From assembly GCF_900112615.1 (NCBI RefSeq), contig NZ_FOMK01000002.1:806001-870000 (forward strand): DNA of 64,000 bases, given 5' to 3'. Shown here in pieces: positions 26,594-34,410 of the stretch. The stretch is from Chitinophaga sp. CF118. GTDB taxonomy: Bacteria; Bacteroidota; Bacteroidia; Chitinophagales; Chitinophagaceae. Under the pieces are notes generated by a model that made no database searches, was not told the DNA's origin, and saw only the letters and a list, made by a program, of their open reading frames with translations. The position numbers were made by a program, and so were the translations under genes. Position 1 is the stretch's first letter; every line of letters begins with the position of its first letter.

Positions 26594-27606
26594 TTTAATG
26601 GCAGTTTTACAATAAATTTTCCATCCTCTTTTATAATGATAATCTCCTTCTGCATCAAGATCTTATAACGTTCATTCAGGTTCGCCAATCCTATTCCTGT
26701 TCCCGGTTCCGGGAAGGTGACCGGTTGCAGATTATTTTCTATCAACAGCCATCCATCTTTCACCCCGATCCTGATCTGTAAAGGACGGCTAACCGTTATT
26801 ATATTATGCTTGGATGCATTTTCAATTAATGGTTGCAGAGACATATGTGGTAAAAGAAAATGCAGCTCTTCTTCCTTAACTGCAACATCCATCTGAAATC
26901 CTTTTTCATGACGCATCTTCAATAATGCAACATACGACTGTACTGCATTTAATTCCTCTTTCAGGCTCACAAGGTTATTATCATTCTTTTGCAGTGAATA
27001 ACGGTATACTTTTGATAACTGGTTGATATAGTATTGCGCCTGGGTAGGATCTTCCCTTACCACACCCGATAAACTACTTAATGCATTAAAAAAGAAATGC
27101 GGCTGCAACTGCCCTTTAAGTAATCCCAGCTCAGCTTTCAGGTGTGCATTCCGTAACCGGGCATTTTCCATTTCTTTAGACCGGGCATGCCGCAGTATAT
27201 CCACAATCTTCAGCTCTATGGCTATCAGCAATGTACTGATCAGGAACTTTATACCGATGCCTTTTCCTGGCAATAACCCGATAGTAGTAAATAACCGTCT
27301 TTGAATTTTCACCGTAATAAAGGTGAACAGGAGTAGTAAAATAAGGTTGAATAACAGGGCCAGTCCCTCCTGCTTTAAGCGCCAGAGGTTAACCGGTGCA
27401 CGGAAATATTTCCTGTTTATATAAAAAATGCAGAGACAGAATAAGAAGTTGATACCTGTCTGGAAAATAAGTTCAGACACATCAAAACGTACGTATTGCG
27501 ACATCACCCCATCGTGCCTGAGTGCCAATAACTTGGGCAGGTTGAGCGCAAACGAGATAAACAGTGAACTGTATATGTAAAACATTTTCCCCATCGCAGC
27601 ATTCAT
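26590..27606 (-). CDS. LytS-type sensor histidine kinase (His_kinase family)
   Basis: 338 aa. Four hydrophobic segments in the first 135 residues form a membrane sensor with little outside sequence. The kinase part has the phosphoacceptor box LKGQLQPHFFFNALSSLSG (His near 166) and the LytS/YehU-type HATPase pieces PLIENASKHNI and GTGIGLANLNERYKIL. Kinases of this family pair with LytTR regulators and respond to small metabolites or envelope cues. The partner gene overlaps its end by 4 bp. Nothing in the sequence shows the ligand. Confidence 0.92.
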   Translation of the reverse strand: MNAAMGKMFYIYSSLFISFALNLPKLLALRHDGVMSQYVRFDVSELIFQTGINFLFCLCIFYINRKYFRAPVNLWRLKQEGLALLFNLILLLLFTFITVKIQRRLFTTIGLLPGKGIGIKFLISTLLIAIELKIVDILRHARSKEMENARLRNAHLKAELGLLKGQLQPHFFFNALSSLSGVVREDPTQAQYYINQLSKVYRYSLQKNDNNLVSLKEELNAVQSYVALLKMRHEKGFQMDVAVKEEELHFLLPHMSLQPLIENASKHNIITVSRPLQIRIGVKDGWLLIENNLQPVTFPEPGTGIGLANLNERYKILMQKEIIIIKEDGKFIVKLPLK

Positions 27607-27710
27607 AAGTACAAAGTAGCGTACTTCTTTACTTAAATGTAGAAAAAATACGGCTGAAGCAGTAAAATAAGGGGATCAAATTAAAAAGGAGCCGTTGGGG
27701 GAAGTTATTC

Positions 27711-27726
27711 AACTCCATCAGGAGTT
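27711..27726 (-). terminator. small hairpin downstream of the DUF1080 gene
   Basis: AACTCC (27711-27716) pairs with GGAGTT (27721-27726), loop ATCA. It is a short stem with weak flanking U content; possible secondary terminator. Confidence 0.35.
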
Positions 27727-27745
27727 CTTTATTTATACAAAATTT

Positions 27746-27840
27746 GAGGCCGGCTAAAAAGTATCCCTCAGAGAGCTAATGGAGGCAAAACAGCTTTTTT
27801 GCGGTTCGTAATGCCTTCATTTTACTTTTTAGTCGGCCTC
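27746..27840. repeat. 95-nt two-tier palindromic element
   Basis: GAGGCCGGCTAAAAAGTA (27746-27763) pairs with TACTTTTTAGTCGGCCTC (27823-27840) with one mismatch. A second helix joins AATGGAGGCA (27778-27787) and TGCCTTCATT (27812-27821), with one G-U pair. The result is a long stem with a 14-nt bulge on one side and a 24-nt loop. It lies 55 bp past the DUF1080 stop, so it may act as a terminator or a structured RNA. Confidence 0.65.
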
Positions 27841-27895
27841 TCCTGTTCTTATAATTTAACAGGGGACTTTTACAGAGTCAGATGATATAGACAGG

Positions 27896-28663
27896 TTATA
27901 ATTCCCTGATCCAGATATTTCTAAAGCTAAGAGGTTCACTCTTATCTCCATGTGCCTGCAGTTTAATCGGAGAGGCGCCATGTGCTTTTTCATAAGATGC
28001 CTTGCCTATATACTTGGTAGGTCCCTTTAATTCTGTATTATTCTGCACCAGTACACCGTTGAAGAATACAGTTACTATTGCAGGCGATTGCAAAGAACCA
28101 TCTGAATTAAAGCGGGGGGCTGTCCAGGCAATATCATATGTTTGCCATTCTCCTGGTTTTTTATTCGCATTTACCAATGGCGCAGTTTGTTTATAGATAC
28201 TACCTGCCTGACCGTTCACATAGGTCTTATTATTATAGTTGTCCAGGATCTGCAGTTCATAACCTTCATCGCCAGGACCGGTAGAAGCAAGGAACAGACC
28301 ACTGTTACCTCTACCCTGTCCGGTACCGGTAATATTTTTAGGTACACGCCACTCAATATGCAGCTGGTAGTTTGTAAAGGATTTTTTCGTCTGTATGTTT
28401 CCGGTAGTTTTATCTACGGTAATTGCTTTGTCTCCCACTTTCCAGCCTGCAGGCTTAGAAGGATCATTCACAGATACCCATTGATCGAGATTTTTCCCGT
28501 CAAACAGGATAATAGCATCAGAAGGCGCATCTGTATTGATTTTACCGGGCGTAACTACTGTTGGAACGGGTTCCCATACCTCTGTTTCTTCGGGTTTTGT
28601 CTGAGCAAATAACGCGGCTGAAAAAACAACGGCAGTGGCCGTTGCAAGTGTTTTCTTATACAT
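27896..28663 (-). CDS. DUF1080 domain protein (3-keto-disaccharide hydrolase-like, concanavalin fold)
   Basis: 255 aa from the ATG at 28661-28663 (MYKKTLATATAVVFSAALFAQ); a GTG two codons upstream is less likely. After the signal peptide the mature protein has DAIILFDGKNLDQWVS, the hallmark of DUF1080, then WRVPKNITGTGQGRGNSGLFL and GYELQILDNYNN with WQTYDIAWTAPRF. This is a jelly-roll related to GH16-like lectins. Bacteroidota DUF1080 proteins have been assigned as periplasmic hydrolases of 3-keto-glycosides, working with Gfo/Idh/MocA oxidoreductases. The GH109-like protein at 600-1751 is not adjacent, so a functional link here is uncertain. It is preceded by a pair of operator-like repeats (28745-28829) and by palindromic element B. 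Confidence 0.9.
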   Translation of the reverse strand: MYKKTLATATAVVFSAALFAQTKPEETEVWEPVPTVVTPGKINTDAPSDAIILFDGKNLDQWVSVNDPSKPAGWKVGDKAITVDKTTGNIQTKKSFTNYQLHIEWRVPKNITGTGQGRGNSGLFLASTGPGDEGYELQILDNYNNKTYVNGQAGSIYKQTAPLVNANKKPGEWQTYDIAWTAPRFNSDGSLQSPAIVTVFFNGVLVQNNTELKGPTKYIGKASYEKAHGASPIKLQAHGDKSEPLSFRNIWIREL

Positions 28664-28744
28664 GATCACTTAAATTTAATTCCCTAAGTTAAAAATAGAT
28701 CCCACAATTAACAATCCGGCCATCATATTTATTCACTATTTTGG

Positions 28745-28829
28745 TACAACTATATTCAGTTGCCTGCTTTAGAATAATTCTTCTGTTATATATCTGAATC
28801 CTATTTCTATACAACTGTACTCAGTTGCC
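28745..28829. promoter_or_regulatory. two operator-like direct repeats upstream of the DUF1080 gene
   Basis: TACAACTATATTCAGTTGCC (28745-28764) and TACAACTGTACTCAGTTGCC (28810-28829) differ at two positions. Each contains the inverted half-sites CAACT and AGTTG. They lie 82-166 bp upstream of the DUF1080 start and about 460 bp before the divergent TetR gene. Their symmetry and spacing of 65 bp (about six helical turns) suit binding of a dimeric repressor; the regulator is not identified. Confidence 0.45.
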
Positions 28830-28869
28830 GGCCTGGATCAAGCGGAGAACACGATAGATTGTCCGGTAA

Positions 28870-29092
28870 AATGCAAACTCAATAAAGAACTGATTTAAGG
28901 CAAAGTCGGGCAAGCAGTCTGAGAATAAGAAGAAATACCAGAATAGCGGAGGATTCAGGTGGGCTATTGCGGGCCTTAGCCATTTGCCCCACGATTGATA
29001 CCGTTCAATAAAGAACTAAACCCCACACGCTTGATAATGTCAAATAGAATTACTACCAAATGGGTACAGCTCGCAATTGTCCACCTGAATCC
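28870..29092. repeat. dispersed palindromic element, copy B (long form)
   Basis: Outer arms GGATTCAGGTGGG (28951-28963) and CCACCTGAATCC (29081-29092) frame a middle segment closely matching copy A: GGGCCTTAGCCATTTG, CGCTTGATAATGTCA and ACCAAATGGGTACAG are shared. The 5' segment AATGCAAACTCAATAAAGAACTGATT is the variant of the shared upstream part. A second TTCAATAAAGAACTAAA occurs inside the loop. Unlike the other copies it lies between divergent genes (DUF1080 and TetR). The whole gap 28664-29290 carries only this element, the operator-like repeats and a weak promoter box (29215-29222). Confidence 0.85.
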
Positions 29093-29214
29093 CAAGTAAA
29101 TCTCTACGCGCTTATAACAGGTTCAAAAACAATGAACTGGCAAACTCCTTAATTTAGGCTTTTCTTAACACCCCTATTTTCCTCAAAACTGATCATTATC
29201 CGGCGATTCTGACG

Positions 29215-29222
29215 TAAATTTG
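29215..29222 (+). promoter_or_regulatory. candidate -7 box for the TetR-AarF operon
   Basis: TAAATTTG matches TAnnTTTG, 68 bases before the start of the TetR gene. No clear -33 TTTG is visible, so support is weak. Confidence 0.35.
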
Positions 29223-29290
29223 ATATCGCGGTCACCTGCCTATACGCACAGTCCGCTTATAACATCATTCACTTCTTAAATCCCGGAACG

Positions 29291-29917
29291 ATGGACAAAA
29301 AACTTATCCGCGAATCATATAAAAACTACTGGCTGGAAAACGGCAAAAGACCCGTTTCTATATATGCTTTCTGTCAACAGCTGGAAATAACTGAAATATC
29401 ATTTTATGACAGCTATTCTTCTTTTGATGCTGTTGAAAAAGATCTCTGGCTATCCTACTTCCAGGATACCGTTGAAAAGTTGAAAGAAGACGAAATTTAC
29501 CGTAATTATTCCGCCCAGGAAAAGCTGCTCACCTTCTACTTTATGTGGGTACAGAAACTGAAAGAAAACAGGAGTTATATCCTTCAGCAGAAAGACAATT
29601 ACAGGATACCAGGCGTTCACCTGGATAAACTGGAAACCTTCCGCACTGCTTTTTATGATTATATAAGAGAACTGGTGAAAGAAGGATATACCAGCAACGA
29701 AATCAAAGAACGCAAATTCATTTCAGACCAATATGTACACGGGTTCTGGATGCAGGCATTATTTGTTCTCCGCTACTGGACAAAAGATGACAGCAAGCAG
29801 TTTGAAATGACGGATGCCGCTATTGAAAAGGCTGTTAATCTGAGCTTCCAGCTTATCAGTTCCAATACACTTGATAGTTTAGTAGACTTTGGGAAATTTA
29901 TGTTTACGAAAAAGTAA
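29291..29917 (+). CDS. TetR/AcrR-family transcriptional regulator
   Basis: 208 aa. The N-terminal DNA-binding part has a helix-turn-helix (PVSIYAFCQQLEITEISFYDSYSSFDAVEKDLW) typical of TetR proteins, with the recognition helix around EISFYDSY. The C-terminal helical ligand domain (55-200) is Tyr/Trp-rich. This subgroup is common in Bacteroidota directly before an AarF/UbiB-like kinase gene. It starts 18 bp before that gene, so the two are co-transcribed and the regulator probably controls its own operon. The inducing ligand is unknown. Confidence 0.88.
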   Translation: MDKKLIRESYKNYWLENGKRPVSIYAFCQQLEITEISFYDSYSSFDAVEKDLWLSYFQDTVEKLKEDEIYRNYSAQEKLLTFYFMWVQKLKENRSYILQQKDNYRIPGVHLDKLETFRTAFYDYIRELVKEGYTSNEIKERKFISDQYVHGFWMQALFVLRYWTKDDSKQFEMTDAAIEKAVNLSFQLISSNTLDSLVDFGKFMFTKK

Positions 29918-29935
29918 GCATTATTAAAACGTGCG

Positions 29936-31258
29936 ATGAAAGAACAGACTAATATTCCTACCGGTAAAGTAGAAAGGGCCAGCCGCTTTGTTACAACAGG
30001 ACTGAAAGTAGGAACTAACTACCTAAAACACTATACGAAGAAATTATTGGATCCTTCCATTACTAAGGAAGAATTACATGCAGACAATGCCGAAGATATT
30101 TATGATACTCTGAGCGACTTAAAAGGCAGCGCCCTGAAAGTAACCCAGATGTTAAGTATGGACAAAGGTATGCTGCCTAAAGCCTATACAGACAAGTTTG
30201 CCATGTCGCAATACAGCGCCCCTCCCCTTTCCGGTCCGCTGGTGATCAATACCTTCGTTAAAACACTGGGAAAAACTCCTTCGCAGCTATACGATAAATT
30301 CGAAATGAAAGCGACAAATGCCGCTTCTATCGGTCAGGTACACAGAGCATGGAAATGGGATAAACCTCTGGCTGTCAAAATCCAGTATCCCGGGGTAGCA
30401 AACAGTGTGAAATCCGACCTCCGCATCGTGAAGCCTTTCGCCATCCGCATTGTAGGTATGAACGAAGTGGATATGGATAAGTACTTTGATGAGATAGAGA
30501 GCAAATTGCTTGAAGAAACTGACTATAAACTGGAACTACGCCGCTCCGTAGAGTTATCTGCCCTTTGTGCACATATTCCTAACCTGGTATTCCCTTCTTA
30601 TTACCCGGAACTGTCCAGCGAAAGGATTATTACGATGGACTGGCTGGATGGCTTTCATATGAAAGAGTTCCTGGAACGGAATCCCAGCCAGGAAGTAAGA
30701 AATAAAATAGGACAGGCACTGTGGGACTTCTATCAATTCCAGGTACATGAACTGAAAACAGTACATGCAGATCCGCATCCCGGTAACTTCCTCATGCGTG
30801 ATGATGGTACCGTAGGCATCTTTGATTTCGGTTGTGTCAAAGAAATTCCGGAAGATTTCTACATTAACTACTTCCTCCTGGTAGATAAAAATATATTGCA
30901 GGACGAAGTGAAACGCAGACAGATCTATACCAATCTGGAAATGATCCACACATCGGATACAGAAAAAGAGATCCTTTTCTTTTCCGGTCTCTTTCAGAAA
31001 ATGATAGATATGCTCACGCTTCCTTTTACAAGAGATAGTTTTGATTTCGGAGATGAATCTTACTTTAATGAGATCTACGCCTATATGGACTATATCTCTA
31101 ATCTCAAAGAAGTACGGGACTCTAAAGTAGCGCGTGGTTCACGTCATTCGTTGTACGTAAACCGTACCTACTTTGGCCTTTATTCTATCCTCAGTGATCT
31201 GAAGGCTAATATTAAAACCGGTTACCCTGCAAAGGCAATAGTTTCCAGTGCGCAATAA
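29936..31258 (+). CDS. AarF/ABC1/UbiB-family atypical kinase
   Basis: 440 aa. Motifs of the UbiB/COQ8 protein-kinase-like family: KGSALKVTQMLS, where other members have KxGQ and here the third position is Thr (KVTQ). Then AASIGQVHRA (Ala-rich nucleotide loop), AVKIQYPGV with the catalytic Lys, LEETDYKLELRR, HADPHPGNFLM with the catalytic Asp, and IFDFGCVKEIP for metal binding. No transmembrane helix is obvious. In proteobacteria UbiB supports ubiquinone synthesis; Bacteroidota use menaquinone, so the role here is more likely lipid or isoprenoid handling, which is inference. It follows the TetR gene at 18 bp and ends 42 bp before bioA. Confidence 0.9.
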   Translation: MKEQTNIPTGKVERASRFVTTGLKVGTNYLKHYTKKLLDPSITKEELHADNAEDIYDTLSDLKGSALKVTQMLSMDKGMLPKAYTDKFAMSQYSAPPLSGPLVINTFVKTLGKTPSQLYDKFEMKATNAASIGQVHRAWKWDKPLAVKIQYPGVANSVKSDLRIVKPFAIRIVGMNEVDMDKYFDEIESKLLEETDYKLELRRSVELSALCAHIPNLVFPSYYPELSSERIITMDWLDGFHMKEFLERNPSQEVRNKIGQALWDFYQFQVHELKTVHADPHPGNFLMRDDGTVGIFDFGCVKEIPEDFYINYFLLVDKNILQDEVKRRQIYTNLEMIHTSDTEKEILFFSGLFQKMIDMLTLPFTRDSFDFGDESYFNEIYAYMDYISNLKEVRDSKVARGSRHSLYVNRTYFGLYSILSDLKANIKTGYPAKAIVSSAQ

Positions 31259-31271
31259 CCAGATTCTGACT

Positions 31272-31279
31272 TACCTTTG
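31272..31279 (+). promoter_or_regulatory. -7 promoter box of bioA
   Basis: TACCTTTG matches the TAnnTTTG box and lies 22 bases before the bioA ATG, so bioA probably has its own start site with a short leader. Confidence 0.5.
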
Positions 31280-31300
31280 CGTATTCGAAATTATTAAGAC

Positions 31301-32569
31301 ATGACACTATCAGAAAGGGATCAACAGGTGATCTGGCATCCGTACACACAGATGCAAACGGCACCGGCACCTGTAGGTATTGTAAGAGGAGAAGGTGCAT
31401 TATTATTTGATGAGGAAGATAATAGTTACATTGATGCTACTTCCAGCTGGTGGGTAAACATTCACGGGCATGCCCACCCCCATATAGCCAAACAACTGGC
31501 AGCACAGGCTACAGAACTTCAGCACTGCATCTTTGCCGGTTATACCCACTCTCCCGCCGTGAACCTGGCAGAAAGGTTATTACCCATACTTCCCGGCAAA
31601 CAGCAACGGGTGTTTTATTCGGATAACGGTTCTACAGCGGTCGAAGTAGCATTGAAAATGTGCATCCAGTACTGGCATAACAAAGGAGAAAAAAGAACAA
31701 AGATCCTGGCATTCAGCAATTCCTATCACGGTGATACTTTCGGTGCCATGAGTGTGAGCAGCAGAAGCGTGTTCACCCGGGTTTTTGACGATTTCCTGTT
31801 TGATGTACATTTCATTGATACACCAACAAAAGAAAATATTGCGGCACTAAAAGCCACTATCGATACACTGAATCCCGCTGATATTGCTGCTTTTATCTTT
31901 GAACCGCTAATTCAGGGTGCTGGTGGAATGCTGATGTATGAAGCAGGGGTATTTGATGAACTCCTTCAGCATTGCCGGCAACATCAGATCATGCTGATAG
32001 CAGATGAGATCATGACCGGCTTTGGCAGAACCGGCCGTAACTTTGCCACGGAAAATGTAAGCTCCCCACCGGATATTATCTGTTTATCCAAAGGACTTAC
32101 AGGCGGCAGTATAGCATTGGGCATTACTACCTGTACCAGTGAAATCTATGAAGCTTTCCTTTCTGACAGTAAACTGAAAACTCTCTTTCATGGACATTCC
32201 TTTACAGCAAATCCGCTGGCTTGTGTAATTGCGCTGGCCAGTCTGGACCTGTTCCTGCTGCCTTCCTGCACGGAACAACGGGTAAGGGTGGAAACAAAGC
32301 ACCGGCAGTTTTCACAGCAGCTGTATAAAATGGAGAAGGTCAAGAATGTGAGAATCCAGGGCACCATTATCGCATTCGAAATAATTACAGATACGGAAGA
32401 CAGTTATACGAATCAGCTGGCAGATTATTTAAGCCGTTTCTTCCGCGAAAAGAGAATTATGCTGCGGCCACTAGGTAATACATTATACATCATGCCGCCT
32501 TACTGTATCACTGATGAACAGCTGGATACAGTGTATAAAAGTATTGTAGACTGTGTGGAGGGATTATAA
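31301..32569 (+). CDS. bioA: adenosylmethionine-8-amino-7-oxononanoate transaminase
   Basis: 422 aa, class-III PLP aminotransferase that makes 7,8-diaminopelargonate in biotin synthesis, using SAM as amino donor. Seen: WHPYTQM at residues 12-18 (the BioA signature), the glycine-rich YSDNGSTAVEVALKM, HGDTFGAMS, the PLP aspartate in IADEIMTGFGRTG, and the Schiff-base Lys in CLSKGLTGG. HGHSFTANPLACV closes the site. Length is typical. The other biotin genes are not in the window, so bioA is detached from a bio operon, as is frequent in this phylum. A 29-bp palindromic terminator follows. Confidence 0.96.
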   Translation: MTLSERDQQVIWHPYTQMQTAPAPVGIVRGEGALLFDEEDNSYIDATSSWWVNIHGHAHPHIAKQLAAQATELQHCIFAGYTHSPAVNLAERLLPILPGKQQRVFYSDNGSTAVEVALKMCIQYWHNKGEKRTKILAFSNSYHGDTFGAMSVSSRSVFTRVFDDFLFDVHFIDTPTKENIAALKATIDTLNPADIAAFIFEPLIQGAGGMLMYEAGVFDELLQHCRQHQIMLIADEIMTGFGRTGRNFATENVSSPPDIICLSKGLTGGSIALGITTCTSEIYEAFLSDSKLKTLFHGHSFTANPLACVIALASLDLFLLPSCTEQRVRVETKHRQFSQQLYKMEKVKNVRIQGTIIAFEIITDTEDSYTNQLADYLSRFFREKRIMLRPLGNTLYIMPPYCITDEQLDTVYKSIVDCVEGL

Positions 32570-32589
32570 AAAGAATTAATACAAGCTTA

Positions 32590-32653
32590 AGAATAGTATT
32601 ATTATAGGCTTACTAAACGTTTGTGTTTAGCAAGCCTATAATAATACTATTCT
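32590..32653. terminator. long bidirectional terminator, 29-bp stem
   Basis: 32590-32618 pairs with 32625-32653 with a single mismatch and a 6-base loop GTTTGT. The right end overlaps the last two bases of the stop codon of the convergent gene at 32652. It sits between bioA (plus) and that gene (minus) and can serve both. Confidence 0.8.
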
Positions 32654-33116
32654 AATAATTAAAATTCCACATTTTTAGAATACTATCAACATCTCTCCGG
32701 GAAAGCGTATCTTCTTTATCATATCCTGGAGCAATATAAGTATAACACCAGTGTTGGATACTATCATAATTATAACCTATGGACAAGGTTGCATACCCGC
32801 TATTAAGTGTTTTTGCTATATGGTCTTCTTCATATTGTATATGATCATTATTCACCCTTACCAATTTCATGCTTCTGACTACTCCTTCATGCATTTCAGC
32901 AGGAGGAGGAAACCAGATTTTTGTTTCATTTGCAAAATCCCTTGTAGTCCAATTAATTGGTAAAGGCAAAATACCACGTTGTTTTCTTTCTACATTATAT
33001 TTTACGCCATATTTATCAGCCTTTGGAAAAAATCTATAATAGAGGCTTTTCCTGGTATAAAGAAGAAAAAGAAGGCTAATAAAAATAATAATACCTGTTT
33101 TCTTTACTATTCTCAT
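32652..33116 (-). CDS. hypothetical protein with one N-terminal membrane helix
   Basis: 154 aa from the ATG at 33114-33116 (MRIVKKTGIIIFISLLFLLY); an ATG 33 bp upstream would add 11 residues. The N-terminus is one membrane helix or an uncleaved signal; the remainder (NWTTRDFANETKIWFPP and WCYTYIAPGYDKEDTLS) is a small extracytoplasmic domain I do not recognise. The gene is AT-rich relative to its neighbours. Its stop is embedded in the palindromic terminator. It is probably real because of the consistent frame and the signal-like N-terminus, but nothing shows its role. Confidence 0.6.
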   Translation of the reverse strand: MRIVKKTGIIIFISLLFLLYTRKSLYYRFFPKADKYGVKYNVERKQRGILPLPINWTTRDFANETKIWFPPPAEMHEGVVRSMKLVRVNNDHIQYEEDHIAKTLNSGYATLSIGYNYDSIQHWCYTYIAPGYDKEDTLSRRDVDSILKMWNFNY

Positions 33117-33180
33117 ATTGTATATGATTAAAAAATTTATTGCCACCATCCAAATACTGCATCAAATAGCATATTACAAA

Positions 33181-33220
33181 AAAAAGGAAGGCTGCATCAT
33201 ATGGTGCAGCCTTCCTTTTT
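33181..33220 (-). terminator. intrinsic terminator after the DUF2911 gene
   Basis: AAAAAGGAAGGCTGCA (33181-33196) pairs perfectly with TGCAGCCTTCCTTTTT (33205-33220), loop of 8 bases, T-run on both strands. It lies 16 bp past the DUF2911 stop. Confidence 0.9.
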
Positions 33221-33236
33221 TAAAATCTTTTCCGGT

Positions 33237-33737
33237 TTACTTTACAGGTACTTCTACATGTGTTTGATCCCACTCCACTACCAGTTTATCACCAGGTACT
33301 GTGATGGTCAGTTTTTCTACCGGAGCAGCGGCTTTAGTTGCAGCTGCTTTTACTTCCAGTACATTTTTAGCTTTGATCTTTTCATACTCATAAGCACCCC
33401 ATTGTTTCAGTTCGGAGTTCAGTATGAAAGTCCAGCTGCTTGCTTCAGGAATTGTAAATAATGTATAAGTTCCAGCCTTTACAGGTTTGCCACCGAAGCT
33501 GCCATCTTTCGCGAAAGTGATTTCTGTAGCTTCGTTAGCACCTAAACGCCATACTTTACCGTAAGGTACCAGTTCGCCGAAAATAACCCTTCCTTTCTTG
33601 GATGGTTGTCCGTAAGCAATTTTTACATTTTTTCCTTCAGCAGTTACACGTGGGCTTGCAGGAGCTTTTTTCTCTTGTGCAGAAACGAAGCTACTGGTAC
33701 CAGCCAGCAGTGCAAAAAATAGGAGAATGTGTTTCAT
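33237..33737 (-). CDS. DUF2911 domain secreted protein
   Basis: 166 aa. Signal peptide MKHILLFFALLAGTSSFVSAQ. The mature sequence fits DUF2911: SPRVTAEGKNVKIAYGQPSKKGR, then GELVPYGKVWRLGANEATEI, GGKPVKAGTYTLFTIPE and WTFILNSELKQWGAYEY. The family is widespread in Bacteroidota, small, secreted and without an assigned function. The last part contains an Ala/Lys linker before KLVVEWDQTHVEVPV. Transcribed alone, with a strong terminator behind it. Confidence 0.93.
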   Translation of the reverse strand: MKHILLFFALLAGTSSFVSAQEKKAPASPRVTAEGKNVKIAYGQPSKKGRVIFGELVPYGKVWRLGANEATEITFAKDGSFGGKPVKAGTYTLFTIPEASSWTFILNSELKQWGAYEYEKIKAKNVLEVKAAATKAAAPVEKLTITVPGDKLVVEWDQTHVEVPVK

Positions 33738-33816
33738 AAATGGTTTTTTTAACAGAATTTAGCAAAAATTACGCCTTTCGCAGACAACAATAATTACCAC
33801 TCATATAGAATTCTTA

Positions 33817-34353
33817 CTATTTAACTTCTCCTTCACAAATACTTTTCAGCTTGGTTAGTCCGTCTTCCAATTGTGGGCCGGTAAGGCGGTCTGCCAGGAA
33901 ACCACGGAATTTCCACCAGGGCAGATAACCCAATTGTGTTTCAAGCCGCCACATGATCACAGTCCCCTTACCATCTGAAGAAGGCTTGAAATTGAATGTG
34001 CCTTTCACGGACTTCATCCCTTCAAAATCCATGTTATAATAAACACCTTTATCCGGTTCACTATTCGTGATCGTTACTTTGCTGGCTATACGCTTTTCTG
34101 CCTGGGTAACCGTCCAGGTACCATAAGCACCTTGTCCGGCAGTAGCAGCATAATTGATTTTTTGTCCGGCCATCCAGGGATTCCATGCCTGCCAGCCTTT
34201 GAGATCATTTACCTGGGAATATACAGTGGCAACAGGTGCATCAATCACACCGGAACGTTCTACGATGGCACGGGAAGGAAGCAACAGCGATAAAAGAAAG
34301 AGTAGTACCGCAAAAAAGAAAACACTTAATAAAAACAGTTTGATAAATCGCAT
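33817..34353 (-). CDS. SRPBCC-family (polyketide cyclase-like) protein with membrane anchor
   Basis: 178 aa from the ATG at 34351-34353; a TTG 21 bp upstream is a worse start. One N-terminal membrane helix (FIKLFLLSVFFFAVLLFLLSLLL), then a Bet v 1/START-like domain: RSGVIDAPVATVYSQVNDLKGWQAWNPWM, MKSVKGTFNFKPSSDGKGTVIMWRLE. The SRPBCC pocket binds hydrophobic ligands; no catalytic residue can be assigned. It is a clear paralogue of the next gene upstream (34411-34953), separated by 57 bp, and probably in the same operon. Confidence 0.88.
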   Translation of the reverse strand: MRFIKLFLLSVFFFAVLLFLLSLLLPSRAIVERSGVIDAPVATVYSQVNDLKGWQAWNPWMAGQKINYAATAGQGAYGTWTVTQAEKRIASKVTITNSEPDKGVYYNMDFEGMKSVKGTFNFKPSSDGKGTVIMWRLETQLGYLPWWKFRGFLADRLTGPQLEDGLTKLKSICEGEVK

Positions 34354-34410
34354 AAGATTAAATAACAGGCGCAAATTTCGCCTATTTTATGAATTATTTA
34401 CAGAGTCCGT

